Of a stretch of DNA of 64,000 nucleotides, positions 18,549-27,761 are shown one piece after another. Both the position numbers and the translations under genes were made by a program. Source of the DNA: Cypionkella psychrotolerans (lineage in GTDB: Bacteria > Pseudomonadota > Alphaproteobacteria > Rhodobacterales > Rhodobacteraceae); assembly GCF_001294535.1 (NCBI RefSeq), contig NZ_LGIC01000033.1:186001-250000 (forward strand), read 5' to 3'. The first letter of the stretch is position 1, and each line of letters begins with the position of its first letter. The notes under the pieces were generated by a model. The model was given only the letters and a program-made list of their open reading frames with translations, did no database searches and was not told the origin of the DNA.

Positions 18549-20939
18549 CTAGGTCAACCCGGCATCCCGCATCAGCTGTGCCGCCGCATCTTCCGCCAAA
18601 CGCTCGCGACCCTTGCCGTCGACTGGAACCTTGCCCATCTCTAAAAACAGCGGCGCCGCGAGGGGCGAGGGGCGCTCCAGCCGGACATGATCCAACCGGT
18701 CGCCAATCCGTTGCAACATCGCCTCCAACCGCCCGAAATCAACCAGCCCGCGCATCGCCGCATCCTTGGTGATCGCCAGCATCAGATGGCCCGCATCATA
18801 TTTGCGCAGCGTGTCATAGAGGATATCGCTGGAGAACGTCGCTTGCCGCCCGGATTTGCGCCGCCCTTGATGGCTGCGCTCGATCAGCCCAGCGATGATC
18901 GCCACATTGCGGAAGGTGCGCTTCATCACCGCATTGCCGCCCAGCCAGCCCTCCAGATCGGCGCGTAAGCTGGCACGGTCAAGCAACGCCGCCGGATCAA
19001 GCACCTCTGTCAGCCCCCAGATCATCGTGGCATAATCGGTGGCGACAAAGCCCAAAGGATGCAGCCCCTGATCCTCCATGCGTTTGGTCAAGAGCAGCCC
19101 CAAGGTCTGCTGCGCATTGCGCCCCGCGAAACCATAGAGCACCAGATGCTGCCGCGCCTCATAGCCAAAGGTTTCCACCAGCAGCCGCCCCGGCTGCGGC
19201 AGCTGCGAGACTTCACGCTGCAAGCTCAACCACTGCGCGGTGTGGGAGGGCAGGTCAGGCCAGTCCCCCTGCTGGAAAATCTGCAAAATCCGCTCGGACA
19301 GCTGGGTCGAGGTGGCGAATTTCGTCCCCGAGAACACCGCCACTTTCGGATCACGTCCGGGCTGGCGCGTCACCTCTACCGTCATCTCGCGCAAGCCATC
19401 GTAGCGCACCACCTGCCCGCCGATCAGAAAGGTATCGCCGGGGGTCAGGGTGCTGGCAAACGCCTCCTCCACCTCGCCCAAAGGTGTGCCACCCATGCGA
19501 CCCTTCAGCCGCACCTTCAGGGTCTCGGTGTCGATGATCGTACCCAAATTCTGCCGGATCACCGCTGCTGTGCGCGGATCGCGCAGCGACCATTTGCCGT
19601 CGCGGATCATCAGCCGCTGCCATTTGTCATAGGCGCGCAAAGCGTAGCCGCCCGTGGCGACAAAATCCAGACAGCTGTCGAATTCCGCCCGCGTCAGGCC
19701 CGCATAGGGCCCCGCCGTGATCACCTCGCCGTAAAGCGCACCCGCGTCAAACGGCGCGGCGCAGGCGGTTGCCAGAATATGCTGGCACAAAACATCCAAC
19801 GGCCCCGGCCCGCGCGGATCGCCATCGAGCTGATGCGCTTTCACCGCTTGTAGAGCCGCCTGACATTCCACCACTTCAAAGCGATTGGCGGGCACCAGCA
19901 GCGCTTTTGATGGCGCGTTGTAACGGTGGTTGGCGCGGCCAATGCGCTGCACCAAACGTTTGACGTTCTTGGGTGCGCCGACCTGAATCACCAGATCAAC
20001 ATCGCCCCAGTCGATGCCCAAATCGAGGCTACCCGTGCAGACAATCGCCCGCAGCCTGCCGTCCACCATCGCCTGCTCCACCCGGTCGCGCTGTTCGCGC
20101 GACAGCGAGCCGTGATGGATGCCAATCGGCAAATCCTCGGTATTCAGCAGCCACAAACGGTGAAAGAAAATCTCGGCCTGCGCGCGGGTGTTGTGAAAGA
20201 TCAGCGTGGTTTTATGCAGCTTCACCTGATCCAAGATCGCCGGAATCGCATAATGCGCACCGTTGCCCGCCCAAGGCGGCGGCTGTTGCGTGATCAGCAT
20301 TGAAATGTCCGGGTCCGGTCCCGGATCGGCCTGCATCACCTGCGTGCCCGCCCCCAAAAATGCCGCCAGCGCAGGCGGGTCCTCCACCGTCGCCGACAGC
20401 CCCACCCGTCGCAGGCCGGGGGCCAGAGTCTCCAACCGCGCCAGCTGCAACATCAACTGATCGCCACGCTTGCTTTCGGCGAGGGCATGGATTTCATCGA
20501 CAATCACCCGCGACAGCCCGGCGAATATCCGTGGCGCATCCTCGTAACTCAGCAGCAGCGCAAGGCTTTCCGGCGTGGTCAGCAGAATATGCGGTGGATC
20601 GGCGCGCTGCCTACGGCGCTGGGTGTAAGTGGTATCCCCGGTGCGATCCTCGATGCGAATCGGTAGACCAACACCTTCGACCGGACGGCGCAAATTCCGT
20701 CGAATATCCGCCGTCAGCGCTTTCAGCGGCGAGATATACAGCGTGTGCAGCCCCTTGTGCTTGCCATCCGCCAGTTCTGCCAAACTCGGCAAAAACCCCG
20801 CGAGGGTCTTGCCCCCGCCAGTCGGCGCGATCAGCAAAGTCGAAGCATCCCCCGCCCGCTCCAACATCGCCAACTGATGCGGATGCAAGGCCCAGCCTTG
20901 GGCGGCAAACCAATCGGCAAGGGCTGCGGGCAATTCCAT
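18549..20939 (-). CDS. Ligase-associated DEXH-box DNA repair helicase (Lhr-like)
   Basis: This 796-residue superfamily 2 helicase has Walker A APTGGGKT (38-45), PLKALTADIRRN, TTPESLALLL, the DEIH box in VIVDEIHALAES, SAT in RVGLSATVE, and QRIGRANHR in domain 2. The length and the C-terminal Lhr-type DEAD-associated domain match the shorter 'ligase-associated' helicases rather than full-length Lhr. It is paired with pdeM. The usual partner genes for an ATP-dependent DNA ligase and an exonuclease are not in this window. Role: DNA repair, inferred from the family. Confidence 0.9.
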   Translation of the reverse strand: MELPAALADWFAAQGWALHPHQLAMLERAGDASTLLIAPTGGGKTLAGFLPSLAELADGKHKGLHTLYISPLKALTADIRRNLRRPVEGVGLPIRIEDRTGDTTYTQRRRQRADPPHILLTTPESLALLLSYEDAPRIFAGLSRVIVDEIHALAESKRGDQLMLQLARLETLAPGLRRVGLSATVEDPPALAAFLGAGTQVMQADPGPDPDISMLITQQPPPWAGNGAHYAIPAILDQVKLHKTTLIFHNTRAQAEIFFHRLWLLNTEDLPIGIHHGSLSREQRDRVEQAMVDGRLRAIVCTGSLDLGIDWGDVDLVIQVGAPKNVKRLVQRIGRANHRYNAPSKALLVPANRFEVVECQAALQAVKAHQLDGDPRGPGPLDVLCQHILATACAAPFDAGALYGEVITAGPYAGLTRAEFDSCLDFVATGGYALRAYDKWQRLMIRDGKWSLRDPRTAAVIRQNLGTIIDTETLKVRLKGRMGGTPLGEVEEAFASTLTPGDTFLIGGQVVRYDGLREMTVEVTRQPGRDPKVAVFSGTKFATSTQLSERILQIFQQGDWPDLPSHTAQWLSLQREVSQLPQPGRLLVETFGYEARQHLVLYGFAGRNAQQTLGLLLTKRMEDQGLHPLGFVATDYATMIWGLTEVLDPAALLDRASLRADLEGWLGGNAVMKRTFRNVAIIAGLIERSHQGRRKSGRQATFSSDILYDTLRKYDAGHLMLAITKDAAMRGLVDFGRLEAMLQRIGDRLDHVRLERPSPLAAPLFLEMGKVPVDGKGRERLAEDAAAQLMRDAGLT

Positions 20940-21084
20940 CCCGCTAACCTAAGCGCAAGCCATGCAAAGAAAACCCCCGCGCAATTTCATCTTGGCCTAA
21001 ATACTCCCGCCGGAGGCTCCCACCGCCGCCACAATGTCGCGGATGGACTTGCTGCCACCGCGATCACAGCCTAAGCCGATTGCC

Positions 21085-21897
21085 ATGAAAATACTATTTT
21101 TAGGCGATGTGATGGGGCGGGCAGGGCGGGCGGCGATTGTGGATCGCCTGCCCACATTGCGCCGCGATTGGGGTCTCGATTTTGTCGTGGTCAATGGCGA
21201 GAATGCATCACAGGGCGCGGGCTTGACGGCGGAGCACGCCCGCGTCTTGCTCGGCGCGGGGGCGGATTGTCTGACCTTGGGCGATCATGCGTTCGACCAA
21301 AAAGACATGCTGCAATATATCGAGCAGGAACCCCGGATCATCCGGCCGTTGAACTTCTCCAAGGTCGCTCCGGGGCGGGGCGTGAAGATTTTCGACGCCA
21401 CGCAGGGGCGCAAAGTTCTGGTGACGCAGGTGCTGGGGCAGGTGTTTATGAAGCGCCCGTTTGACGATCCGTTTTCTGCGGTGGAAACCATCCTGAAAAC
21501 CCACCGCATGGGCGCAAGCGTTCAGGCGGCGGTGGTGGATGTCCATGCCGAGGCCACGTCCGAGAAGATGGCGATGGGGCATTGGTGCGACGGGCAGGCG
21601 TCCTTGGTTGTCGGCACCCACACCCATGTGCCGACCGGAGACGCGCAAATCTTGGCCGGTGGCACGGGCTATATGACCGATGCCGGGATGTGCGGTGATT
21701 ACAACTCGGTGATCGGCATGGAAAAGCTGGAGCCTTTGCGCCGCTTCATCACCGGCATGTCAAGCGCGCGGTTTACCCCCGCCGAAGGCCCCGCCACTTT
21801 GTCAGGTGCCTATGTCGAAACCGATGATCGCACTGGCAAGGCGCTGAAAATCAAGATGATCCGCAATGGTGGCACTTTAGAGCAATCCTCGCCATGA
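21085..21897 (+). CDS. YmdB-family metallophosphoesterase (TIGR00282)
   Basis: This 270-residue protein begins MKILFLGDVMGRAGR, with the first metal Asp, followed by VVVNGENASQGAG, GDHAFDQKD and GTHTHVPTGD as further metal ligands. It fits TIGR00282/YmdB proteins, which hydrolyse 2',3'-cyclic nucleotides in Bacillus. I chose the ATG at 21085 because the fold starts there. It diverges from the helicase gene, and its stop overlaps the next gene (ATGA). Confidence 0.87.
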   Translation: MKILFLGDVMGRAGRAAIVDRLPTLRRDWGLDFVVVNGENASQGAGLTAEHARVLLGAGADCLTLGDHAFDQKDMLQYIEQEPRIIRPLNFSKVAPGRGVKIFDATQGRKVLVTQVLGQVFMKRPFDDPFSAVETILKTHRMGASVQAAVVDVHAEATSEKMAMGHWCDGQASLVVGTHTHVPTGDAQILAGGTGYMTDAGMCGDYNSVIGMEKLEPLRRFITGMSSARFTPAEGPATLSGAYVETDDRTGKALKIKMIRNGGTLEQSSP

Positions 21898-22838
21898 TCG
21901 CGACCCCACCCCACGCCCAGACTCAAGTCGCGCCAAAACGCCTGCAACTGTTGCTGATCCTACTGTGCCTTGGCCTCGGCTGGGGGTTGACGCAACCGCT
22001 TGGCAAGATCGCGGCCTCGACCGGGCATAAGCCGTTCGGGCTGATCTTCTGGCAGTTGATCGTTTGCACGCTTGTCTTGGGCAGCGTAACCTTGCTGCGC
22101 GGCAAACGCCTGTCGTTGCGGCCCGAGGCTTTGCGGTTCTACGTCGTCGTCGCCGTGCTTGGCACGCTGGTGCCGAATGCCACCTTCTACATCTCGGTGG
22201 CGCGCTTGCCGTCGGGGATCATGTCAATCCTGATCTCGATGGTGCCGCTGTTGGCCTTCCCGATGGCGATGGCCTTGGGGATGGACAATTTCTCACCCCG
22301 CCGTTTGGCGGGTCTGGGCATGGGGCTGGCCGGAGTGCTGCTGATCGCTTTGCCCAATGCCAGCCTGCCTGATCCGGCCATGGCTGCCTTCCTGCCGGTG
22401 GCGATGATCGGGCCGCTGTTTTACGCGATGGAAAGCACCTATGTCGCCAAGACCGGCACCGCTGGGATGGACGCGCTGCAAGCGATGTTCGGGGCCTCTC
22501 TCGTTGGGTTGATCCTCTGCACGCCGATCATGCTGGCCTTGGGCCACGGCTTTGCGATGCCGCTGCCGCCGGGAAAGGCGGAATGGGCGCTGATCGCCTC
22601 GTCTGCCCTGCACGCGCTGCTCTATTCCGCCTTCGTCTGGCTCGCCGCCAAGGCCGGAGCCGTCTTCGCCTCGCAATCAAGCTACATCGTCACCGCCTCG
22701 GGCGTGATCTGGGCGATGCTGCTGTTGGGCGAGCGCTTCAGCCCTTGGGTCTGGGCAGCGGCGGCGGTGATGCTGGCGGGTCTCAGCCTTGTGCAGCCGA
22801 AACTGCGGCACCAAACCCTGCAACCGTTGAACGAATAG
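21894..22838 (+). CDS. EamA/DMT family transporter
   Basis: This 314-residue protein has about ten hydrophobic helices in two EamA halves, for example LLLILLCLGLGWGLTQPLGK at the start and YIVTASGVIWAMLLLGERFS near the end. The latter is the typical DMT signature preceding the last helices. Such proteins export metabolites or amino acids; the substrate is not predictable. It overlaps the upstream gene by four bases. Confidence 0.85.
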   Translation: MIATPPHAQTQVAPKRLQLLLILLCLGLGWGLTQPLGKIAASTGHKPFGLIFWQLIVCTLVLGSVTLLRGKRLSLRPEALRFYVVVAVLGTLVPNATFYISVARLPSGIMSILISMVPLLAFPMAMALGMDNFSPRRLAGLGMGLAGVLLIALPNASLPDPAMAAFLPVAMIGPLFYAMESTYVAKTGTAGMDALQAMFGASLVGLILCTPIMLALGHGFAMPLPPGKAEWALIASSALHALLYSAFVWLAAKAGAVFASQSSYIVTASGVIWAMLLLGERFSPWVWAAAAVMLAGLSLVQPKLRHQTLQPLNE

Positions 22839-22922
22839 CGTGGATTTGCGGTCGGGGTTGCAGCCGCACCCTTGGCTGGTGTAAGGCAATCCAACACCTG
22901 AATTAGGGATCGGAGACGGGTC

Positions 22923-23666
22923 ATGGCAGGCCATTCAAAATGGGCGAACATCCAGCACCGCAAGGGCAAGCAGGATAAAGCCCGCTCGAAAGTGTTCTCA
23001 AAGCTGGCGAAGGAAATCACCGTCGCCGCCAAAATGGGGATGCCCGACGTGGATATGAACCCGCGTCTGCGTTTGGCCGTGAAGGCCGCGAAAGCGGTGT
23101 CGATGCCGAAAGACGTGATCGACCGCGCGATCAAGAAATCGCAGATGGGTGATGGTGCCGATTACACCGAAATCCGCTATGAAGGTTACGGCGTCAACGG
23201 CATCGCCATCATGGTTGAGGCGATGACCGACAACCTGAACCGCACCGCTTCGAACGTGCGCAGCTATTTCAGCAAATGCGGTGGCAATCTGGGGCAAACC
23301 GGGTCGGTTTCGCACGGCTTTGACCGCATGGGCGAGATTTCCTATCCCGCCTCGGCTGGCTCTGCTGATGACGTGATGATGGCGGCTTTGGATGCCGGGG
23401 CCGATGATGTCGAATCCGATGAGGATGGCCACTGGATTTATTGCTCGGTCGAAAGCCTGAACGAGGTTTCCGACGCTTTGGAAAAAGCCTTGGGCGAGTC
23501 GCTGGAATCCAAGCTGATCTGGAAGGCGCAAGTGCTGACTGAGGTGGATCTGGACACCGCCACCAAACTGATGCGACTGATCGACATGCTGGAAGAGGAT
23601 GACGATGTGCAAACCGTCACCCATAACTTCGATATGTCTGAGGAAGTGGCGGCACAGCTGGAGTAG
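22923..23666 (+). CDS. yebC: YebC/PmpR family regulator
   Basis: This 247-residue protein has the invariant start [20 protein letters not shown] and continues with [14 protein letters not shown] and [20 protein letters not shown]. Both are diagnostic of the YebC family. Members were described as DNA-binding regulators, and some act in translation of polyproline stretches. A strong intrinsic terminator lies about 35 bases after the stop. Confidence 0.96.
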   Translation: MAGHSKWANIQHRKGKQDKARSKVFSKLAKEITVAAKMGMPDVDMNPRLRLAVKAAKAVSMPKDVIDRAIKKSQMGDGADYTEIRYEGYGVNGIAIMVEAMTDNLNRTASNVRSYFSKCGGNLGQTGSVSHGFDRMGEISYPASAGSADDVMMAALDAGADDVESDEDGHWIYCSVESLNEVSDALEKALGESLESKLIWKAQVLTEVDLDTATKLMRLIDMLEEDDDVQTVTHNFDMSEEVAAQLE

Positions 23667-23700
23667 GGTGCGCTTCAGCGCACCATACGCGCCCAAACCC

Positions 23701-23730
23701 AAAGCCGCGCACATCCTGCGCGGCTTTTTC
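23701..23730 (+). terminator. Intrinsic terminator after yebC
   Basis: AAAGCCGCGC (23701-23710) pairs perfectly with GCGCGGCTTT (23718-23727) around a 7-base loop, followed by further T residues. A second small dyad (GGTGCGC/GCGCACC) lies just upstream at about 23667-23684. Confidence 0.85.
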
Positions 23731-23773
23731 AATGCTTTAACGGCCCCGCGTCAGCAATCCGGCGCTATTCGCC

Positions 23774-24652
23774 TTACGGCTTGACCTGATTTAACGGCGG
23801 GGCCACGGCACGGCGGTAGAGATGCCAACTGGCATGGCCCAGCACCGGCAACACGAACATCAGCCCGACGAAGGCGGTAAGCACCCCAAATCCCAGCCCG
23901 ATCACCACCACCGCCCCCCAAGCCGCTGCCGCCAGCGGAGAGCGCCGCGCCACGCTGAATGAGGTCATCACCGCCCGCACCACGCCGACATGGCGGTCGA
24001 CCAGCAGCGGGAAAGACACCAGTGACAGCGCAAGCACAACGCAAGCAAACAGAAATCCCACCCCGATGCCCGCGGCCGCCATCGTCCTGCCCGCCGAGGT
24101 CATCAAAATATCCTGCAGAAACCCCTGCACCGAGGCGGGTGCTGCCGGGCCAAGCGTGGCGTTGTAAATCTCATTCGCGCTGAGCAACCAAGCCAAGAAG
24201 ATCCCGAACAGGTAGACCCCCAGCGTCAGGATCGGGAACAGCGAGGGCGATCCAAGCACGCCAAATGCATCGGCCCAAGTCGTCGGTAACCCCAACTCGC
24301 GCCGTCGGCTCATCTCATAAAGTCCGATGGCGGCGACGGGGCCAAGCAAGGCAAAGCCCGAAATCATCGGAAACAGCAGCGGCAACATGCCCCGGTTGAG
24401 TGCGAATCCTGCCAGCGCCAGCCCGATGATCGGATACATCAGCACAACAAAGATCACATCGGTGCGTAGGGCCAAGAAATCCTGCAGCCCCTTTTTCAGC
24501 GCGATGCGCAGATCGGCGATCTGCAAGCCGGTGATGACGATCGGGGCGCGGTCGCTGCCGGCGATTTCTGCCGTCCCGTCCTCAATGCGATGAAAACCCG
24601 CGCCAAGTTGCCGCGCGGCCCATGAGAGCGGATTGCCGATTGTTTCTGCCAT
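23774..24652 (-). CDS. DUF2189 family membrane protein
   Basis: This 292-residue protein has about six transmembrane helices. Conserved-looking segments are DLRIALKKGLQDFLALRTD and later FPLLVDRHVGVVRAVMTS, which match DUF2189 proteins, predicted integral membrane proteins of unknown role. I use the ATG at 24652 because GGAGGA sits six bases upstream and an earlier in-frame start would add about 70 low-quality residues. It converges on yebC and diverges from the CobW-family gene. Confidence 0.85.
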   Translation of the reverse strand: MAETIGNPLSWAARQLGAGFHRIEDGTAEIAGSDRAPIVITGLQIADLRIALKKGLQDFLALRTDVIFVVLMYPIIGLALAGFALNRGMLPLLFPMISGFALLGPVAAIGLYEMSRRRELGLPTTWADAFGVLGSPSLFPILTLGVYLFGIFLAWLLSANEIYNATLGPAAPASVQGFLQDILMTSAGRTMAAAGIGVGFLFACVVLALSLVSFPLLVDRHVGVVRAVMTSFSVARRSPLAAAAWGAVVVIGLGFGVLTAFVGLMFVLPVLGHASWHLYRRAVAPPLNQVKP

Positions 24653-24792
24653 GACGTTTCCTCCACCTGTTTCGGCGGGCACATCGCAAGAATGCGACCG
24701 CATCCAAGGACAACAACACTGAAGCCACTTTAGCACGGATGCGGCCCGCAGTCGCGCCCCATCGTCTGGATCACGCAGGCGTGTCGGTGGAT

Positions 24793-24832
24793 GGCGGTCA
24801 GGCGCTGTGCCCGGCGGCGCTTTCGCGCCTTG
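24793..24832. repeat. Dispersed 40-bp repeat, copy A
   Basis: This segment is nearly identical to 26240-26277 in the same orientation. It is a GC-rich dyad-containing sequence beginning GGCGGTCAGGCGCTG and ending CGCGCCTTG. The two copies bracket the CobW-family gene. It looks like a REP-type intergenic element. Confidence 0.6.
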
Positions 24833-24898
24833 AAGTCTGGGGGGTGAGTCATTCTGCACGGCAGAAACGATCTCGCCTTGCAGCCTTCACTTCCGCTT

Positions 24899-24921
24899 GT
24901 TATGTTATAGTATAACATAAC
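24899..24921. promoter_or_regulatory. Zur operator upstream of CobW-family gene
   Basis: GTTATGTTATA and TATAACATAAC form perfect 11-base arms around a central G. The core ATGTTATA-N-TATAACAT is the textbook alphaproteobacterial Zur box. A candidate promoter overlaps it: TTGCAG at 24878-24883, 17 bases, then TATGTT at 24901-24906, so bound Zur would block the -10 region. The site ends 11 bases before the presumed coding start. Confidence 0.88.
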
Positions 24922-24932
24922 GGAATCACGCT

Positions 24933-26087
24933 ATTCCCAAACTCCCCGTCACCGTCCTCTCCGGCTTTCTCGGCGCGGGCAAAACCACCTTGCTGAACCA
25001 TATCCTGAACAACCGCGATGGCCGCCGGGTGGCGGTGATCGTCAACGATATGTCCGAGGTCAATATTGACGCAGACCTGATCCGCGACGGCGCCTCGCTG
25101 TCACGATCAGACGAAAAGCCGGTTGAGATGACCAATGGCTGCATCTGCTGCACCCTGCGCGATGATCTGCTGATTGAGGTCCGCAAACTGGCCGCCGAGG
25201 GCCGTTTTGACTACCTGCTGATCGAATCCACGGGTATTGCCGAGCCGCTCCCCGTCGCCGCCACCTTCGATTTCCGCGATGAGCATGGCGATAGCCTGTC
25301 GGATGTGGCGCGGCTTGATACGATGGTCACGGTGGTGGATGCGCTGAACCTGCTGCGCGATTTCTCCAGCCAAGATTTCCTCAGTGATCGCGGCGAAACC
25401 ACGGACGAGGGCGATCAGCGCACATTGGTCAACCTGCTGACCGAGCAGATCGAATTCGCCAATGTGATCATCCTGAACAAGATCAGCGATGCCGGGCCTG
25501 CGCGCGCCGATGCCGTCCGCAAGATCATCCGGGCGCTGAACCCGGATGCACGGTTGATTGAAACCGACCACAGCATCGTCTGCTCCGATGTGATCTTTGA
25601 CACAAACCTGTTCGATTTTGACCGCGCGCAAGAGCATCCTTTGTGGGCGAAAGAACTCTACGGCTTCGCGCATCACACGCCGGAAACCGAGGCATTCGGC
25701 ATTACCTCTTTCGTCTACCGCGCCCGCGCGCCGTTTGATCCCGCCCGCATCCATACCGTGCTGAATGGTGAATTGCCGGGGGTGATCCGCGCCAAGGGGC
25801 ATTTCTGGATCGCCAGCCGCCCGAATCTGGCGCTGGAATTCAGCCTTGCCGGGGCTTTGTCCAGCGTCACGCCGCTCGGCGGCTGGTGGGCGAGCGTGCC
25901 GCCGACGCGCTGGCCCACACATCCTGATGCGCTGGCAGAAATGGCCGCGAAGTGGACTGAGCCTTGGGGCGATCGGCGGCAAGAGCTGGTCTTCATTGGC
26001 GCATGCATTATCCCACACCACCGCCAAGCAAGACCAAGCCCCCAAGCCGCAAATCCGGCCCGCCGATGCCATCTTGGCGAGCCCTGA
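24933..26087 (+). CDS. COG0523/CobW GTPase, putative Zur-controlled zinc metallochaperone
   Basis: This 384-residue G3E GTPase has Walker [10 protein letters not shown] (residues 11-19), the metal-binding GCICC motif (69-73), ESTGIAEP, and NKIS for guanine recognition. The frame needed for an intact Walker A begins right after a stop at 24918-24920 and has no ATG, GTG or TTG before it. The only plausible start is ATT at 24933, seven bases after GGAA; the first standard start, TTG at 24990, would delete the P-loop. After ELVFIGA the C-terminus turns into Pro/Arg-rich sequence unlike the family, so the tail looks replaced. The upstream Zur box points to zinc-limitation response. Confidence 0.75.
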   Translation: MPKLPVTVLSGFLGAGKTTLLNHILNNRDGRRVAVIVNDMSEVNIDADLIRDGASLSRSDEKPVEMTNGCICCTLRDDLLIEVRKLAAEGRFDYLLIESTGIAEPLPVAATFDFRDEHGDSLSDVARLDTMVTVVDALNLLRDFSSQDFLSDRGETTDEGDQRTLVNLLTEQIEFANVIILNKISDAGPARADAVRKIIRALNPDARLIETDHSIVCSDVIFDTNLFDFDRAQEHPLWAKELYGFAHHTPETEAFGITSFVYRARAPFDPARIHTVLNGELPGVIRAKGHFWIASRPNLALEFSLAGALSSVTPLGGWWASVPPTRWPTHPDALAEMAAKWTEPWGDRRQELVFIGACIIPHHRQARPSPQAANPARRCHLGEP

Positions 26088-26239
26088 ACCGCAAGGCCGG
26101 GAGCCCGCGCGTTGCCAGATGAGGGCATTGCGGATGCTGCGCGCTCTGAACGGTCACAACACGAGGGCAACGCCTGACCGCCGGGTGGGCGAGCCCCAGC
26201 AGTTCTAAGCGAGACAGCGCAATAGCGCCCGCCCGAGGG

Positions 26240-26277
26240 GGCGGTCAGGCGCTGCCCGGCGGCGCATTCGCGCCTTG
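26240..26277. repeat. Dispersed 38-bp repeat, copy B
   Basis: This copy matches 24793-24832 except for a two-base gap and one or two substitutions. Its first 11 bases are the reverse complement of 26172-26182, so it can also form the right arm of a large stem. Confidence 0.6.
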
Positions 26278-26520
26278 TTTCCGGGCGGGTTGTTTGCTTG
26301 TGAGGGCGGAAGAAGGAGTTTTTGGGAATGAGTGCTAGGCGGACCAAGCGGGCCTAGAAGCTCTTAGCACGCAAAATCGGGCTCCCCAAGATACGCTTCG
26401 GAAAACAGAACGCTTATGGCAGGCAAAACAGAACAATCCTGCGGCTCAGGTTGGCAGCTTTTGGGATCAAACGTTAAAAATCCCTTAAATCACCCACCCT
26501 ATCCATCTGATATCAAACAA

Positions 26521-26546
26521 TAAAAAAAGGTCCCGAGTTGGGACCA
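26521..26546 (-). terminator. Intrinsic terminator of argP
   Basis: Read on the minus strand, GGTCCC and GGGACC form a perfect 6-base stem with a 5-base loop followed by seven T residues. It sits about ten bases downstream of the argP stop. Confidence 0.88.
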
Positions 26547-26555
26547 CTGCTATCC

Positions 26556-27434
26556 CTACACCAAAACCCGCCCCGCCGCCGCCCGAATTTCTCGAGTCAG
26601 CGGAGCCAAAGCCGGGGCCGTCAGGCGACTGAATTGCCAGTGCAGGGCGACATCCAACGGTGTGCCCGCCACCATCTCGATCAACGCGCCCGAGGCGAGG
26701 TGGGGGGCCACCAGAGCCTCCGGGTTCAACGCCCATCCCAAGCCCGCCAAGCAGCCATCGACGAAGCCCTGACTGCTCGCCAGCCGATGGCTTGGAAACG
26801 CCCGTTTGGATTGCCGCCCGATCTGCCGCTCCACCCAAATCTCTTGCAGCCGATCGTGATCCGAGAAGTTCAGCCCAGGTGCCGCCGCAAGGCTGGCCGC
26901 CGTCACCCCCTCGGCCATCCAGCGCGCCATATAGGCGGGCGAGGCCGTGGCCCGGTAGCGCAAAGCTCCCAGTGGGATCGTATCGCAGCCCTGCAACGGG
27001 CCGGGATGGGCGGTGATGGCGGCGGCAACCTCGCCGCGCTTCAGCCAGTCTTGGCTGACCTCCTGATCGTCGATCACCAGATCGAATAGGAAGCCCTCGG
27101 TTGCCGCCAACGCCGGGATCACCCAAGTGGCCAGACTGTCGGCATTGACCGCGATCCGTAGCGTGGCGGGGCGAGGCGACAGCCACGGCAGGTCGGTGGC
27201 GAGGGTGCGTTCCAGCAGCGTCACCTCATCATGGTGGCGGATCATCCTGAGGCCCGCCGGGGTGGCGGTGCAGGGCTGGGCGCGGCGGATCAGCAGGGTG
27301 CCCGCAGTTTCCTCCAGCGCTTTGAGGCGTTGGGATATTGCCGAGGGGGTGACGTGCAGCTCAGCCGCAGCAAGGTCAAACGAGCCACGACGATGCACGG
27401 CGGCGAGGGCTGCGAGTTGGGCGGGATCGAACAT
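26556..27434 (-). CDS. argP: LysR-type regulator ArgP
   Basis: This 292-residue LysR-type regulator has an N-terminal winged helix-turn-helix (FDLAAAELHVTPSAISQRLK, about residues 18-37) and a substrate-binding domain. Overall resemblance is to ArgP/IciA, which senses lysine and arginine and activates the exporter gene argO/lysE. The matching lysE gene is divergent nearby (27754), which supports the name. It has its own terminator. Confidence 0.88.
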   Translation of the reverse strand: MFDPAQLAALAAVHRRGSFDLAAAELHVTPSAISQRLKALEETAGTLLIRRAQPCTATPAGLRMIRHHDEVTLLERTLATDLPWLSPRPATLRIAVNADSLATWVIPALAATEGFLFDLVIDDQEVSQDWLKRGEVAAAITAHPGPLQGCDTIPLGALRYRATASPAYMARWMAEGVTAASLAAAPGLNFSDHDRLQEIWVERQIGRQSKRAFPSHRLASSQGFVDGCLAGLGWALNPEALVAPHLASGALIEMVAGTPLDVALHWQFSRLTAPALAPLTREIRAAAGRVLV

Positions 27435-27518
27435 TAGCTAGGCTTATCTAATTGGAGAATGATTAACTTGAGTGAAGTTGCGACAGGCTGCTAGGTCAAG
27501 CCGAAAGTGGAGGATGTG

Positions 27519-27761
27519 ATGGCGGGTGAGGTGGATTTGGCGATGTGGTTGCGGTCTATGCAGCCGGAGTTGCATGCGGTGGCTTACGGATATGTGGTGA
27601 CCGATACGGCGGTGGGACTGACGGCGACGATCTCGGCGGCTTTGGCGGGGCCAGGGATCAGCGCCAATGTGGGGGCGGGGTTTTATCATGATCATGTGTT
27701 TGTGCCTTGGGAGCGGCGCTTGGAGGCGATGGCGGCGCTGCGGGAGTTGAACGATGCTTGA
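27519..27761 (+). CDS. Short ACT-domain-like protein
   Basis: This 80-residue protein keeps the start (LAMWLRSMQPELHAVAYGYV) and the end (ISAALAGPGISANVGAGFYHDHVFVPW) of an ACT_7/DUF2241-type protein. The full-length family usually has about 45 more residues in the middle, so it looks internally shortened yet in frame. Its position between argP and lysE suggests amino-acid sensing. I chose the ATG at 27519, five bases after GGAGG. Its stop overlaps lysE by eight bases. Confidence 0.65.
   Translation: MAGEVDLAMWLRSMQPELHAVAYGYVVTDTAVGLTATISAALAGPGISANVGAGFYHDHVFVPWERRLEAMAALRELNDA

Larger units (their letters stand above)
26088..26555. other. Intergenic region with repeats, no gene seen
   Basis: Between the CobW-family gene and argP I find no convincing coding sequence. 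The region contains dispersed repeat copy B (26240-26277), an inverted partial copy (GCCTGACCGCC at 26172-26182, complementary to 26240-26250), and the argP terminator at its right end. The left part may be degenerate remains of the normal 3' end of the GTPase gene. Confidence 0.5.

Noticed and set aside
24793-26277. CRISPR or integron attC interpretation of the repeats
   Set aside because: Only two direct copies 1.4 kb apart plus one inverted fragment, with no regular spacers and no integrase.
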